Assembly: GCA_030522415.1 (NCBI GenBank)
Contig: CM060106.1
Span: 25,737,467-25,801,466, forward strand
Reading direction: 5' to 3'
Length of the DNA: 64,000 nt
Origin: Channallabes apus
Lineage: Eukaryota; Chordata; Actinopteri; Siluriformes; Clariidae
Below are positions 1-11,608 of the stretch, one piece after another; the stretch's first letter is position 1, and each line of letters starts with the position of its first letter. The notes under the pieces were generated by a model. That model did not search any database, was not told where the DNA came from, and was given only the letters and a program-made list of their open reading frames with translations. The translations under genes were made by a program, and so were the position numbers.

Positions 1-1275
1 GTTGTACATGTTTATTTTATGACTTCATTATTAAAACGTTTTTAAATATTAGTAATCCAGCAAAATGTAATCTTACAGGAAAATATCTGCAGGCCAGAAA
101 GGAAAGCAGCATATTATGTAAAATACCACTTTTCAGACCAAAAAAGTAAACAAAACGACATCTTTAGGGCTTTGCGTGCATGAAAAAAGAAGCAGGTGCG
201 AGAAAGTTCTCAGAAGGATTGTGGCTGGTTTGCAGGATGCGCAGAAAAATTAACCAACTAATTTCCTTATAAAACTGCACAAATTGTTCTTGAGACTATA
301 TTTTAAGCAAAGGGTCATCACACCAAATATTGCTTTTGTTTCAATAATTACTGTTTACTTTTTTTTTTTTTTTTTTTGCATGTAAAATTTTTTTTTTTTT
401 TTTTGAAGATATCCTTCCTATACAGTAGTTATTTCTTATTAAAAGTAGTGCCTAAGGCTTTTGCACAGTACTATAGGTTACATGCTGTCTTTTACATACT
501 GTATATGCAATACATTACATATTAAAAACAGACTAATTTGTGCTACATTGTGGGAAAAATTGGCGCTTGGCAAAGTTGAGTCAATACGTAAAAGCACTAA
601 ATCCTTAAGAAAGATTATTAGAGCATGTTTAATCGATTCGACGAACAACAGGAACAACAAAAGCAAATTTTGTGATATAGTATTACATATGTCATGATGA
701 TGTCACATGATAGAGTATATAGTAGGTAGTTATATGTCACGTTAGCTAGTGTTCTCCGCAGGAAACTCTACAAACTACAGAATAGAAACGAATAATGAAG
801 TAATGAAACTGATTCTTGTTTCTTAACAGTTGTTATTCTGTGTAGCATAAAGTATATATTCAGTGGGTAAGAAATTTCCATAATAGCTTTTAATGGTTGT
901 TTAACCAAATAAAACTATGTGCATATATATATATATATATATATATAATTAAGTTTCAAGAGAACAAGAAGGGCCATATCTAAATCTTGGATGTTATTTT
1001 CTTTATATAAAGTTTATTCTTGTGGCTGCGAATTCTTATAACAAAGCTTAAATGAATTAAAAAATTCATAACAGATTTAAACAGAGTGATACAGTACGAG
1101 TGCCACCATGACCTCTATGAATGAATTGTGCGCTTGTGATTTTGGGATACAGATGTAGGCTGCTCTGGACTGCTTTGCTCTGACAGGCTCTTATTAAATA
1201 ATATTGACTTGTGCAACAAAAGACCTGCATGCTCCTTTCTCATGCAGTATAAATATGGATAAAGCTAGCATTACA
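1..1275. other. AT-rich non-coding stretch
   Basis: No gene or recognised repeat family was seen. Two long poly-T tracts (about 360-377 and 389-404) and an (AT)12 run at 922-947 are the only low-complexity features. Open frames on both strands are short and have no protein-like composition. Confidence 0.7.
922..947. repeat. (AT)n microsatellite
   Basis: Uninterrupted AT dinucleotide run of about 12-13 units read directly from the sequence. Confidence 0.95.
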
Positions 1276-1320
1276 CACACATACGCGTGCACACACACAC
1301 ACACACACCCATACTCACAC

Positions 1321-1400
<80 letters not shown>
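1276..1400. repeat. (CA)n microsatellite, long
   Basis: Interrupted CA tract at the left, becoming a pure run of over 30 units from about 1333 to 1399. The overlapping His/Thr- and Cys/Val-rich open frames are artefacts of this tract. Confidence 0.97.
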
Positions 1401-1402
<2 letters not shown>

Positions 1403-1712
1403 GGCCATCAAGCTGTATTTGAATATGAATGCAGTGAGGTGTTTTCCCCCATGGTTTGAGTTGAATATTCCTCCAGCTGTTCTTTGGCTGGAGAAAAGCA
1501 TGACTGACTTCTCCTTCGTCTACCTCCCTCCTTTCTATTCTTCAGTTAATTCTCCCCATTTTGACTGTTTAACCATAGGCACACCTGCAACCTGTGTGTA
1601 TGTGTGTATGTGTGTGCGCAGTGTTCATGAGTGTGAGGCAAAGATCTGATGTTGTGAGTGCAGGTGAACTGCTGGGAAACCAACATCTGCCTCTCATGTC
1701 ACTCAACCCCCT

Positions 1713-1758
<46 letters not shown>

Positions 1759-2157
1759 GCAGAAACACAGAAGACGATAAATAAATGATGTCACTGCCAT
1801 ATCCTGCAGTCAGTGTTAAGTACACAGTCAGGTGCTCAGTGCCCTAGTAAGCTCACATGGTCTGTCTCGGAGGACACGGTTTTTTCGGTGTGCATCACAG
1901 GGATTGGTCAGATGTGATTGCTAATTAAACTTAGCCTGGGATTGTGACTGAGCCAAATGTTCAACTCAGCCAGAAAGGTTACCGGATAAGACGACTGTTT
2001 TGTTAGTTTTGAGCGGGCGCTATGGAGCTAATGTAGCTAAGACGCTAAGCTTCCATTTGAGCTAAATGTGAATCGTTTGTCTGAATCGTCACAGCTTAAC
2101 AGCTTAACTCATCTATTTTTACGTGTGCCAGCACGTGTAACCGTACAGTGTCACTGT
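1401..2157. other. Non-coding, with (TC)n tract
   Basis: A (TC)n run of about 20 units lies at 1717-1756. Nothing else was recognised. Confidence 0.6.
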
Positions 2158-2275
2158 AACCCACCAAGCATGCAGAAAACATGCAAACTCATCATTCAGT
2201 GGCTAGATTCGAACCCACAACCCTGAAGGTGCGAGATGACGGTGGAAGCCCGAGCCACTGTGACTCACTGCGTTT
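2158..2275 (-). repeat. Fragment of tRNA-derived SINE (family S1)
   Basis: This is a diverged piece of the SINE seen complete at 39663-40042, in reverse orientation. It keeps the segment around the pol III B box (attcgaaccc, reverse strand) and the segment reading ccaccaagcatg. Both ends are missing and the body is diverged, so it is an old copy. Confidence 0.65.
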
Positions 2276-3149
2276 TTATAGCAATATGAAAAAAAAAAAA
2301 AAAAAAGAGACAGAAATGCTTTAGGTTCTGTGCAGCGTTATAAAGCAATCGATACCTATAATGAAAATGATTTATTATACGCATTTACGCTCCATATTTT
2401 AAAAACAAAAAGTTACAGCTTCTATTGTGCACTTTTATTCCTACTGCTCAGAAACAACCGTTATCTGCCCTTGAAAACTCTCTCACTCTTGGCAGATATC
2501 CCATATGTGATGCATCTTTGTAAATAAATCCAAATGATCTTTAAGAAAGAAAAGAATAGCTAGGAGCAGAGATTCAAATAAATACAAAACTCGAAGAGAA
2601 AGCCTGGAAGAACGGTCTCCGAAGATGCGCATACAAAGAGACTTGTTAATAGCAGACTTGAAAACTGCTGTATTATAAATGAATCAAGAACGTGTGCAGG
2701 AATAATCCTCATTCGGGTGATGTGTGGTGTGGAAGAAAGAACAATGCGGCGACATCAGAGGCTTAATGCTAAGTGTTTTTTGTTTTTTTTTGTATAGTTG
2801 AAAGCTATATTTGTAATATATTTGTTCTATAATATGATGATCCTGAGCTGCTGCAAGTCTGTCTTAGTATTCACGCAGTGTTGTGTCAGAGTGTCTGCTC
2901 GAAATTGCAAAGAACTTTTTATGTATGTACACATCATTCACCAACCCAGATATGTAATCAAACTTGGGGACAAATTTGTATATATCAGTTTACACCCAGG
3001 ATGTGTGTGTGTGTGTGTGTGTGTTTATTGGGTGGATAGATGTTTTAATGAAAAAAAAACAAACAAAAAAAACAGCTCATGGTCTGTTTTGGATATTTTG
3101 AGACAAAAATTAAAAGGAAATTTTATTAAAACGAATATTCAGGGGGAAA
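2276..3149. other. Non-coding, no feature seen
   Basis: Contains a poly-A tract at about 2288-2306 and a (TG)n run at about 3002-3025. No gene or repeat family was recognised. Confidence 0.6.
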
Positions 3150-3230
3150 TACACTGATCAGCCATAACATTATGACCACCTGCCTTAATATTGAGTAAAT
3201 CCCCCTTTGGCCACCATAACAGTGATGCTC

Positions 3231-3480
3231 TGTGTTCGATCACAGCCAGCATTAAACTTTTCATCTTCAGTAGAACTTCTGTTGGATTGAACTACACGGG
3301 CCAGCCTTCACTCCCCATGAGCATCAGTGAGCCTTGGCCAGACGAGACCCTCTCGCCAGATCACCGGTTTTCCTTCCTCGGATCACTTTTGGTTTGTCCT
3401 GACCACTGCAGCCTGGGAACATCGCACAAGAACTGCAGTTATGGAGCTGTACTGACCCACTTGTCTATCCACCACAATTT
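3231..3480 (-). pseudogene. Transposase N-terminal remnant, left arm
   Basis: Read on the minus strand, this segment parallels the helix-turn-helix start of the right arm (3594-3745) and extends further into the gene. Stops interrupt it and it joins the left inverted repeat directly, so the catalytic DDE/D core is missing. It is a relic. Confidence 0.6.
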
Positions 3481-3593
3481 GGTCTACATCTCATTTCTTT
3501 AATATCTCATTATCTCATTGTAAGTGGGTGGGATATATTAAGCAGCAAGTGAACATTTTGTCCCTGAAGTTGATGTGTTGGAAGCAGAAAGAA

Positions 3594-3745
3594 ATGGGCA
3601 AGTATAAGGATTTGAGTGACTTTAACAAGGACCAAATTGTGATGGCTAGACTGGGTCAGAGCAAGTCCAAAACTGCAGCTCTTGTGGGATGTTCCTGGTC
3701 AGGACATAACAAAAGTGATCCAAGGAAGGAAGGAAAGAAGAGGGC
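3594..3745 (+). pseudogene. Tc1/mariner transposase N-terminal HTH remnant
   Basis: An ATG at 3594 opens a frame starting [20 protein letters not shown] and continuing with a [10 protein letters not shown] segment, the HTH DNA-binding start expected of a Tc1/mariner transposase. Similarity ends after about 50 codons, where the sequence passes into the 3' inverted repeat. A functional protein would be about 340 residues with a DDE/D triad; none of that core is present here. Confidence 0.7.
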
Positions 3746-3796
3746 GATCCACTCATTATTAGGCAGGTGGTCATAATGTTATGGCTGATCAGTGTA

Positions 3797-3923
3797 AATA
3801 CTCTATTTGTTTTCTTTAATCTAAACTATACCGTGATCACTTTATCCAATATTTACTTATGGAACATATTGTTAGTCTTTTGGAAATTTTTAGAAGTCTA
3901 AGCTGCAGACTTTGGCTGCCGCT

Positions 3924-3964
<41 letters not shown>

Positions 3965-4389
3965 GCTATAGCTCTATCTCCAGATGCATGTAGCCAGGGC
4001 CGGAGTGAGTCAGGGTGATGGATTGGTGTGTGTCCTGCAGGGTGATGAAGAGTTTATAGTCCACTTTCTGCTCCTGGGGAGTTGCAGAGCTTCCTGTCCT
4101 GCCTGGACAGGCCACACACACACACACACACTGACTGCAGCAACGGTATAACATACACTGTTCAGGCTGCACATCAGATCTATCAGATGTGACTTTCTGC
4201 TTTAAATGGTGTGCCAAGTCTCATAGCGTAAAGGGAATGGGAATAGATTTGCTTGATCTTATGATACATTAAAAATATTTTTTTGGGGGGGAAAATAAAA
4301 ATAAAACCACAAAAGAGTATATTGGTACGTATATATATATATATGTGTGTTGAGTTAGTATGTGTGTATTTCTGGGAGTATTGTGAGTC

Positions 4390-4428
<39 letters not shown>

Positions 4429-4961
4429 TAGGTTAGTGCGTGTCTGGGTCACAGTGATGTGTGTGATTGACAGGTGTGTGTTTGTGCTAGAGGACAGTGT
4501 GTCAGTGTGTGACAGCTCCTCCACTCCCTGTGTAATTTGGGCTTTTGTTGCTCTGACAGCTGCAGTATACTCGTCCTGCACCATGACATCTCTCACATCT
4601 CTCTCTCTCTATTTCTGCATCTCCCTCTTTATTCCCCCACTCGCACCACTTTTATCTTTCTTTTCCTTATCGTCATTTAGCAATGCTCAGAACTATATAT
4701 ATACTGTATATATACATACATCAGGACAATATACCTATTGTGGAAAAAAATATAAAATTAAATTGAATTAATTAATATTGAATAATTAAAATAATGTAAT
4801 TCATACTTGTCATGTCTCAATAAAGAAGGCGTGGCCTCTGCGCATCAGTATCAGTAAAGGGGGTGTGGTCTCTGTGCATCAGTTTCAGTGAAGGAGGAGT
4901 TAAAATATAATAATAATAATAACAACACCAACAGTTGAAACATTTCATATTATTTTACAAT

Positions 4962-4994
<33 letters not shown>

Positions 4995-5259
4995 GGGCAC
5001 TTGATCTTGGATGCAATAATGATCAGTATCTCTTTATTCCTGTCCCTCCATTTCTCTCTAGCAACTCTTAACCTTGTAACCCTCTTACAACCTTAGAATG
5101 TTTGCCCCAGACTTAAATGTCTCTCTATATCTTTATTGGCCGCCCCACTCTTGCACCTCGACCTCGACCCAGTGGCATTCAGAGCACCTGTGCGTCTTTT
5201 CCCACTATTGTCCTTCCTCTCTCTTTCTCTATTCCCTGTCTTTTGTCTCCATCTGATAG
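3797..5259. other. Non-coding with several microsatellites
   Basis: (CA)n at about 3926-3961 and 4110-4131, (AT)n at about 4330-4344, (TG)n at about 4390-4426 and 4964-4993. Two short related segments at about 4818-4860 and 4862-4905 (cagtaaaggggg / cagtgaaggagg contexts) look like a small tandem duplication. No gene was seen. Confidence 0.65.
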
Positions 5260-5640
5260 CTGAAGAGGCAGCATGCAGAGATGGGCCCCTGATTGCGTCG
5301 CATTGTGTCAGGATGGAAATGTGGAAATGATGGTCCGTCTCTGCAGAGACACAGGGATGGAGAGACAGATAGTGAGAAAAGACAGAGAGAGAGACCTGCA
5401 GGCTCGTTGCCCTTTCGTCAGCATCCACATTGTAAATCCTTTCGTACAGCGGCCCGTGTGTTGGACAGAGATAAGACTCGGAGAGCAGCAGCACTATTGT
5501 CCTCATCCACGCTCTCTTGCATTCACTGTCCTATTGAGTCGGCGCTACAGGCGGCCATGTAAATGATAGTTATTTTAAGGACAGGCTCTGTGAAGGAGTT
5601 TATCTAATGAGCAGATGGCCATAGGCAACGACAGACGCCT
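5260..5640. other. Repeat-poor block, possible conserved non-coding DNA
   Basis: This block is higher in complexity than its surroundings and lacks microsatellites and known repeats. Around 5555-5640 it holds AT-rich motifs of the kind bound by homeodomain factors (tatctaatgag, tgatagttatt). No frame shows exon-like features. A regulatory role is inference only. Confidence 0.3.
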
Positions 5641-5876
5641 TTACACCGAGACTGAGGATGCGAATGTGGTGACTTTGCACAGGCAGATGTCCTGCGTCTA
5701 CTCTTCATCTGTCTATCTCTTTCTATCCCTCTTCCCTGAGTCACAGGAATTGGGAGAGAATTAATAATGAAAGGAATGTGTCTAACAGCGCTGTGACATA
5801 TTAAAAGAGGACATAAGGAGAACGAGAGAGACAATTCAGAGTGTTGAGAGAAATGGCAAGACAAGTAGATTCTATC

Positions 5877-7175
5877 TGAATCAGAATCACTCGCAATCAG
5901 ATCACTGCCAACCAGAATCATTCATTCATTCATTTTCTATACCGTTTAATCCTGTGTTCTGGGTCGCGGGGGACCTGGAGCCTATCCCAGGAGACTTCGG
6001 GCACTAGGCGGGGTACACCCTGGACAGGGTGCCAATCCATCGCAGGGCACACACACATACACACACTCACACACCCAATCACACACTACGGGCAATTTAG
6101 GAACGCCAATTAGCCTTAGTCCATATCTTTGGACTGTGGGAGGAAACCGGAGTACCCGGAGGAAACCCACCAAGCACGGGGAGAACATGCAAACTCCATG
6201 CACACAGAGACGGGAATCGAGCCTGGCCGGGGAATCGAACCCAGCCCCTGGACCAATCAGAATCAGATCACTGCCAATCAGAATCACACCAAGAACCAAA
6301 TCACTTGAAATCAGACCTATCAGATGCAGAAAATTTGACTTATGATCACACCCAGAATCCAATAACTCTTAAACAGGACCACTGTCAGAAACTGAATCAG
6401 AGTTAGTCTTCTAATCAGAATTATAATTTCTATCTGAATCAGAATCACACCTGCAACAAATCACTTTGAGTTCGAATCACACTCTGAATGAGATTCCTTT
6501 GAATCAGAATCACTCTTGACATTAGATCACTCTGAATCAGAATCAAATCTGGCAACAGTTCACACTGAATGAGAATCACTCCCAATCAGATTCACACCAA
6601 GAATTAAATCACTTTAAATCAGGGGAAAAAATGACTTAAGATCACATTCAGAATCCAATAACTCTGAAACAGGACCACTGTCAGTAATTGAATCAGAATT
6701 AATCTTCTAATCAGAATTAGAATCTCTATCCTGATCAGAATCACACCCAGCATCAGATCACTCTGAATAAGTATCATATCTTGCAACAAATCAGTTTGAA
6801 TTAGAATCACACTTCAGAAATAAATCACTCTGAATCAGAATCCCACCTGGCAACAGATCAATCACACTCCGAATGGAATCACCCCGAATCAAAATCACAC
6901 CTGGCAACAGTTCACACTAGATTAGAATCACACATCGCAATCGATCACTCTGAATCAGAATCCCACTCTGAATGAGATCGCTCTTAATTAGACTCAGACC
7001 CAGAATCAGATCAATTTGAACCCGAATAACAAAAACAGAATCATTATCCTAATCAGACCAACACCACGAATTACATCACTCTTAATCACAATCAGACCTG
7101 GAATCAGATCACCCTGAATCTCAGTCAGTTTAAAAACAAAAACGGAATCAGTATCTGAATCAGGATCACTCTATA
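5877..7175. repeat. Degenerate GAATCAGAATCAC satellite with higher-order period
   Basis: A short motif, gaatcagaatcac plus atcactctgaatcag variants, recurs dozens of times at irregular 30-65 bp spacing. A higher-order repeat is visible: about 6325-6480 recurs at about 6621-6776 with the same order of sub-motifs (gactta..gatcaca, ccaataactct, aggaccactgtcag, cttctaatcagaatta), an offset of about 296 bp. A SINE sits in the array at 5922-6254. No coding potential was seen. Confidence 0.85.
5922..6254 (-). repeat. SINE family S1 copy, head-truncated, inside satellite
   Basis: Reverse copy closely matching the consensus seen at 11138-11514, from the (attc)n tail through the segment cggtttcctcc (reverse strand) to the B box. 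It lacks the A-box head. The flanks ccaaccagaatca (left) and ccaatcagaatca (right) may be a 13-bp target duplication with one mismatch, but the surrounding satellite repeats the same motif, so this is not decisive. Confidence 0.85.
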
Positions 7176-7480
7176 AATCAGGGACGGAGGAACATAAGAC
7201 ATAAAGGAAATATAAAAACGAGTACCACATTGCGGAGACAGGGTGATGAAGAAAAAGATGGAGACACGAAGAAAACAGATACAGAAGAACAGAAAGAGAG
7301 ACAGACTGCGAGATATAGTTCAGTAATTCTCCATGCTGAACACCGCGGGTTTAAAAATGAACGCCATTATTTAGTGTGTTAGTGAACAGCTGTGGAGACG
7401 AATGCTTTCACAGGAATGTGTGTGTGTGTTGATAGGTAGACCCTGTGCGTGTGTCTGTGTGTGTGGGTATGTTTGCGCAC

Positions 7481-7515
<35 letters not shown>

Positions 7516-7970
7516 AGCTGGCAGTTGGCAGTGCTGGGACTGAAGATAGCAGGGAACTGGGGGATGCAACGCAGTATCGAGTTGTGAACATCTGTTCCTC
7601 ATAGAGACCGCAGAGCGAGTGTGCAGGAAACAGAAATAGGAAGGCTAACTGTTCCCTCACACACACACACACACACACACATACACACTTACATCATACT
7701 GTATATGTGTTTCCTCTTACACATTAGGACAAAATACCAAAGAATTATAGACTCTAGAGCTAGAATTATAACCGAGGTGGATTCCATTCTGTATTTAGAA
7801 ATAGAAGTAGAAATAAAAATATATAACTGAAAAATAAATACATTAAAGAACAGGTCAAATACCTGCGAAAGACATTAAACTTGAATTTAGCGGGTGATCA
7901 TAGCAGGCAATGCTTTTATTTTGGTTTCGGTCTTTGTCTCTTAATGAAACCATCCATCTCTACTTGATCC

Positions 7971-8005
<35 letters not shown>

Positions 8006-9227
8006 CACATTTCATTTAATTCACATTCCTTCCATCCCTTAACACCTCTCTCTCTCTCTCTCTCTCTCTGAGTGTGTGTTTGCGTGTAAAGCCTTGGCGC
8101 CCGTTGTGCTCTGTTTCTGTTTCTGTGTGTGTGTGTGTGTGTGTGTACGCGTGATAAGAGGATCCCGCGTGCCGACATCTCCCTTCCTCTCTTATCAGCC
8201 TGCACAGCTGTGCTTAAGCTCGAACACATCTGCTCCCTCTTGGGAAGCCCCGCCCTCTGATCGCACAACCAAACTACACCTCCCATCATGCCCTGCTCTC
8301 CAAGCACCTCTCTGACAGGTGAGCAGGGTGTGACACTGATGCGTAGCAGGTGTGTTTACGAGCAGGCCCGGTCCGTCCTGACTCTTTATCACACGGCTAC
8401 AGCGGCTGAACCTAATTATACAACACTTATCAGACAGACACGCGCAAAAAGCTCATTACTGATGAGGAACGCACGCAGACGCAGGTAATGCCAAACACTG
8501 CGTGACACACTCGCATACTGAGAAATCCAGTTAAAGCTTTCTGACATTGTGTATGTGTGTGTGTTTGTCTGTTTGAAGAAGGAAGTCTGCTTCGTAAAGA
8601 GACACGCGCTGGATCGTGTTTTAAAGGCCTCAGGCAGCGTTCCAAAAAAAGCAGCAGCGCCACTGACATTAGCCACTGAACACAGAGTGAGCGCAAAAAC
8701 TTTCTGAACAAAAGTTACTTCCAATAGTCAATTACAATAGTGTCATTTTTTCCGGTTTGTTTTGCGTACAAGTCATCAAGCAAGTCTGTTTTTTTTTTTT
8801 AATACTAATTGCACGAATTCCTCGAGTTCCCAGAATAACGCAGTCCTGAGCCACCCCTAATTTCTACATATTTTGCTTCCAGTGAGCCAGACTGTCTCAT
8901 ATTTGTAATGTCCTATCCTTAAGGAATAGTTCTCCAAGCTTTCCGAAGGACTTTTTTTGGCTCTCATTTCGTCTCTCATTTTCAGTCCAGTGCCGGTACC
9001 TGAACCAGACCAGTTTCAAAATGGGACCTACTGTATGATTCGTTCGAGCATCTAATTTAAGGAATGAACCAGTGAGAAACAGGTGCAGATGATTGGTATA
9101 CGGGTGATGCTGAATGCTACAGTATGTAGTTGGAACAGACGAGAGTGGACATGAGGTTGCTGAGTTGAGTTGCTACATAAACACCTTTTTTTTTTAAACA
9201 AATGGTATCTTTCGACACTTTTGCAGC
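7176..9227. other. Non-coding with dense microsatellites
   Basis: (TG)n at about 7483-7512 and 8124-8145, (CA)n at about 7657-7681 and 7971-8003, (TC)n at about 8045-8070, poly-T at about 8789-8800. The stretch 8200-8480 is more complex and lacks repeats, but no exon could be supported in it. Confidence 0.6.
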
Positions 9228-10110
9228 CTCATCGTCTACACCACTTTATCCTGTAGAGAGGGTTGCAGGGGGCCTATCCCAGGAAACGTAGGGGACGAGG
9301 CAGGGTACACCTTGGACAGGGGGCCAATCCATGGCAGAGCACACACAGTACACTTATAGCGCTTTTCCACTGCATAGTACGGCACGACACGGTTCAGTTC
9401 TACTCACTTTTGGGGGGGTTTTCCACTGGGAACAGTACCTGGTACCTGGTCCTTTTTTTAGTACCACCTCAGCCGAGGTTCCAAGCGCCGAACCGTTACC
9501 AAAACGTGACGTGTAAACTCCACTGGTCACTGATTGGCCGGAGAAAATCGTCATTACTGCGTCACTGAGCTTGCGACACGAGACACAACAGAACCGCTAT
9601 ATTTAGAAACAGCCAGAGAAGGATCGCACGCACCTTTTTGTATTAACCAAAAATTTTCTTTGGCTGCCATCAGCCTCTTTTGAAACAAACTCCTTCGTCT
9701 CGCTGTTAAAAACATCCACATGCCGAGAATGAAGAACACCATGCCGTCGATATGCTCCATTGTTGTGTGTGTGTTTGTGGCGCGTTTACGATGACGTCAC
9801 GGCAGTAGAGGCGCCGCAACTATAACGACACGTGAATAATCCCGCCTACTCTAAAGCGTTACTAAACTGCAGTGGAAGCGCAAACCGAAGCCGAACTGAG
9901 CCGAACCCGAAGTGAGCTGTACTGAACCGTGCTGTGCCGAACTATGCAGTGGAAAAGAGGCATTACACACTCATTTACACACTACAGCCTAATCGGCATG
10001 ACTTTTTTTTTTTACTTGTAGGAGGAAACCAGAGTACATGGAGGAAACCATCCAAGCACTGGAAGAACCTGGACCCTGGTGGTGCAAGGCAACAGTGTTA
10101 AGTTTTGTAA
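9228..10110 (-). repeat. Old SINE family S1 copy split by a MITE
   Basis: The 9228-9356 part corresponds to the 3' half of the SINE on the minus strand, and 9963-10110 continues into the head half. The two halves join correctly if 9357-9962 is removed. It is strongly diverged from the young copies. Confidence 0.75.
9357..9962. mobile_element. 606-bp MITE with cttttccactgcatagt ends
   Basis: The ends are inverted repeats sharing cttttccactgcatagt, followed by GGCACGACAC-type sequence on the left and its near-complement on the right. TTA flanks both sides (9354-9356 and 9963-9965), which fits PIF/Harbinger-type insertion, though the superfamily is inferred from a 3-bp duplication alone. There is no transposase frame, so the element is non-autonomous. 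It interrupts an older SINE. Confidence 0.8.
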
Positions 10111-10448
10111 GTAAAATTTGTTCTCAGTTCTTTAATTTAATCTACATTATTTAATTTCATTTGATATGAAGAATTGAGGGGTGGCTCAAGACCGTTGCAA
10201 AGTACTGGATAATTTTGCCGCTGCTTTGGATCCAATGATGTTCTTTTTTGCCGTTCCTATTAACATTCATCATCCAATGCACACATACTGATTTTTTGCC
10301 AAGATGCCAGATGCACTTCACTTCTTTACACAACCCTCTTGCACTAAGGATGCTCTGTAACCCTACTGGCTGGGTGTGGAACACGTCAGGTGAGATGCCT
10401 ACGAATTTGTATGCAGGAATGTATATATTCATCTATTATACAGTATAT
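10111..10448. other. Non-coding, no feature seen
   Basis: AT-rich sequence without a recognised repeat or exon. Confidence 0.5.
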
Positions 10449-10770
10449 ACACCACTTATTCTGTGTAGGGTGAACGGGTCCAGGAGTCTATCCCAGGGAA
10501 CTCGAGGGGATAAGATGTCCAAACTATTGCAATGCACAAACACACACCTCCACACACTATGTGCAATCTGGTAATGCCAACCATGTCTTACTCTGCATGT
10601 CTTAGACTGTTGTACAGACTTTTGTCTTGAAACTGGAGTGCATGGAGGAAACCCACCAAGCACTGGGGAGAAGATGCAAACTCCATGCACACAGACCATA
10701 GAGGCGATTTTAACCCCCACTGGTGGTGGTGTGAGCCGACATCGCTAACCACTAAGCCACCATCCTGCCA
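10449..10770 (-). repeat. SINE family S1, diverged copy
   Basis: Reverse copy with recognisable landmarks in order: tail-proximal ccaggagtctatcccaggg, central (CA)-rich block, catggaggaaacccaccaag, tgcaaactccatgcacacag, and a head region ending gctaaccactaagccacc. Many substitutions indicate age. Confidence 0.8.
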
Positions 10771-10894
10771 CAGGAACATCTAGTATTGCAGTAATAGTAT
10801 ATTTTATATATATTTCTATATGCTAATGCAAAAATGTTAATGCAGCCCTGGTGGCTGTTTTCACATTCTATTTTACACAGTTAAATAAACTTAG

Positions 10895-11021
10895 CGCCCT
10901 GCGATGGATTGGCACCCTGTCCAGGGTGTACCCCTCCTAGTGCCCGAAGTCTCCTGGGATAGGCTCCAGGTCCCCCGCGACCCTGAACACAGGATTAAGC
11001 GGTATAGAAAATGAATGAATG
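10895..11021 (+). repeat. SINE family S1, 5'-truncated young copy
   Basis: Only the last approx. 127 bp of the SINE are present, ending in (gaat)n. A perfect 12-bp target duplication, aataaacttagc, flanks it at 10884-10895 and 11022-11033, sharing one base with the left edge. Truncation at the 5' end with a clean duplication is the signature of LINE-driven target-primed reverse transcription. Confidence 0.9.
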
Positions 11022-11137
11022 AATAAACTTAGCTAGCTTAAGCTTAGCTCTCGATACTGACACCTGTGAATTTACTCTTACTTCTAGTCTCAGATGGTGC
11101 TTTAGCATGCTCGGTTAGCACTGATGGCGGTAACATT

Positions 11138-11514
11138 CATTCATTCATTCATTTTCTATACCGCTTAATCCTGTGTTCAGGGTCGCGGGGGACCTGGAGC
11201 CTATCCCAGGAGACTTCGGGCACTAGGCGGGGTACACCCTGGACAGGGTGCCAATCCATCGCAGGGCACACACATACACACACTCACACACCCAATCACA
11301 CACTACGGGCAATTTAGGAATGCCAATTAGCCTAACCTGCATATCTTTGGACTGTGGGAGGAAACCGGAGTACCCGGAGGAAACCCACCAAGCACGGGGA
11401 GAACATGCAAACTCCATGCACACAGAGACGGGAATCGAGCCTGGCCGGGGAATCGAACCCAGACCCTGGAGGTGCAAGGCGACAGTGCTAACCACTACAC
11501 CACCGCGCCGCCCC
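11138..11514 (-). repeat. SINE family S1, near full length
   Basis: Complete from the (attc)n tail to the head ccaccgcgccgcc. Internal pol III A box (gtagtggttagc on the minus strand) and B box (ggttcgattcc) are intact. The flanks atggcggtaacatt (11124-11137) and atggaggtaacact (11515-11528) form a 14-bp target duplication with two mismatches. Confidence 0.9.
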
Positions 11515-11608
11515 ATGGAGGTAACACTCTATGCTAAACGTGTGGGGTACTTTCTAAAAACCTCAGGTAAATCTGGTTAGCTGGTTTTTAGGGCTGGAAG
11601 TACTGTTT

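Larger units (their letters stand above)
3152..3794. mobile_element. Rearranged fold-back Tc1/mariner relic
   Basis: Both ends carry the same approx. 27-bp inverted repeat starting CACTGATCAGCCATAACATT, flanked by TA at 3150-3151 and 3795-3796, the target duplication of Tc1/mariner. The interior is not one transposase gene. About 3231-3480 corresponds on the minus strand to the N-terminal part of a transposase. About 3502-3745 corresponds on the plus strand to the 5' leader and N-terminus of the same gene. The centre is therefore an inverted duplication of the gene start, and most of the catalytic part is gone. It could only have moved with transposase supplied by another copy. Family membership rests on recognised end and HTH sequences, not on a search. 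Confidence 0.8.

Noticed and set aside
1194..1501. Cys/Val- and His/Thr-rich open frames across CA/TG tracts (also at 4.3, 7.4, 14.5, 35.8 and 44.7 kb)
   Set aside because: They are translations of dinucleotide repeats, occur on both strands and have no other protein character.
5877..7175. CRISPR-like array of short repeats
   Set aside because: The repeats are degenerate and irregularly spaced, without constant spacers, and the genome is eukaryotic.
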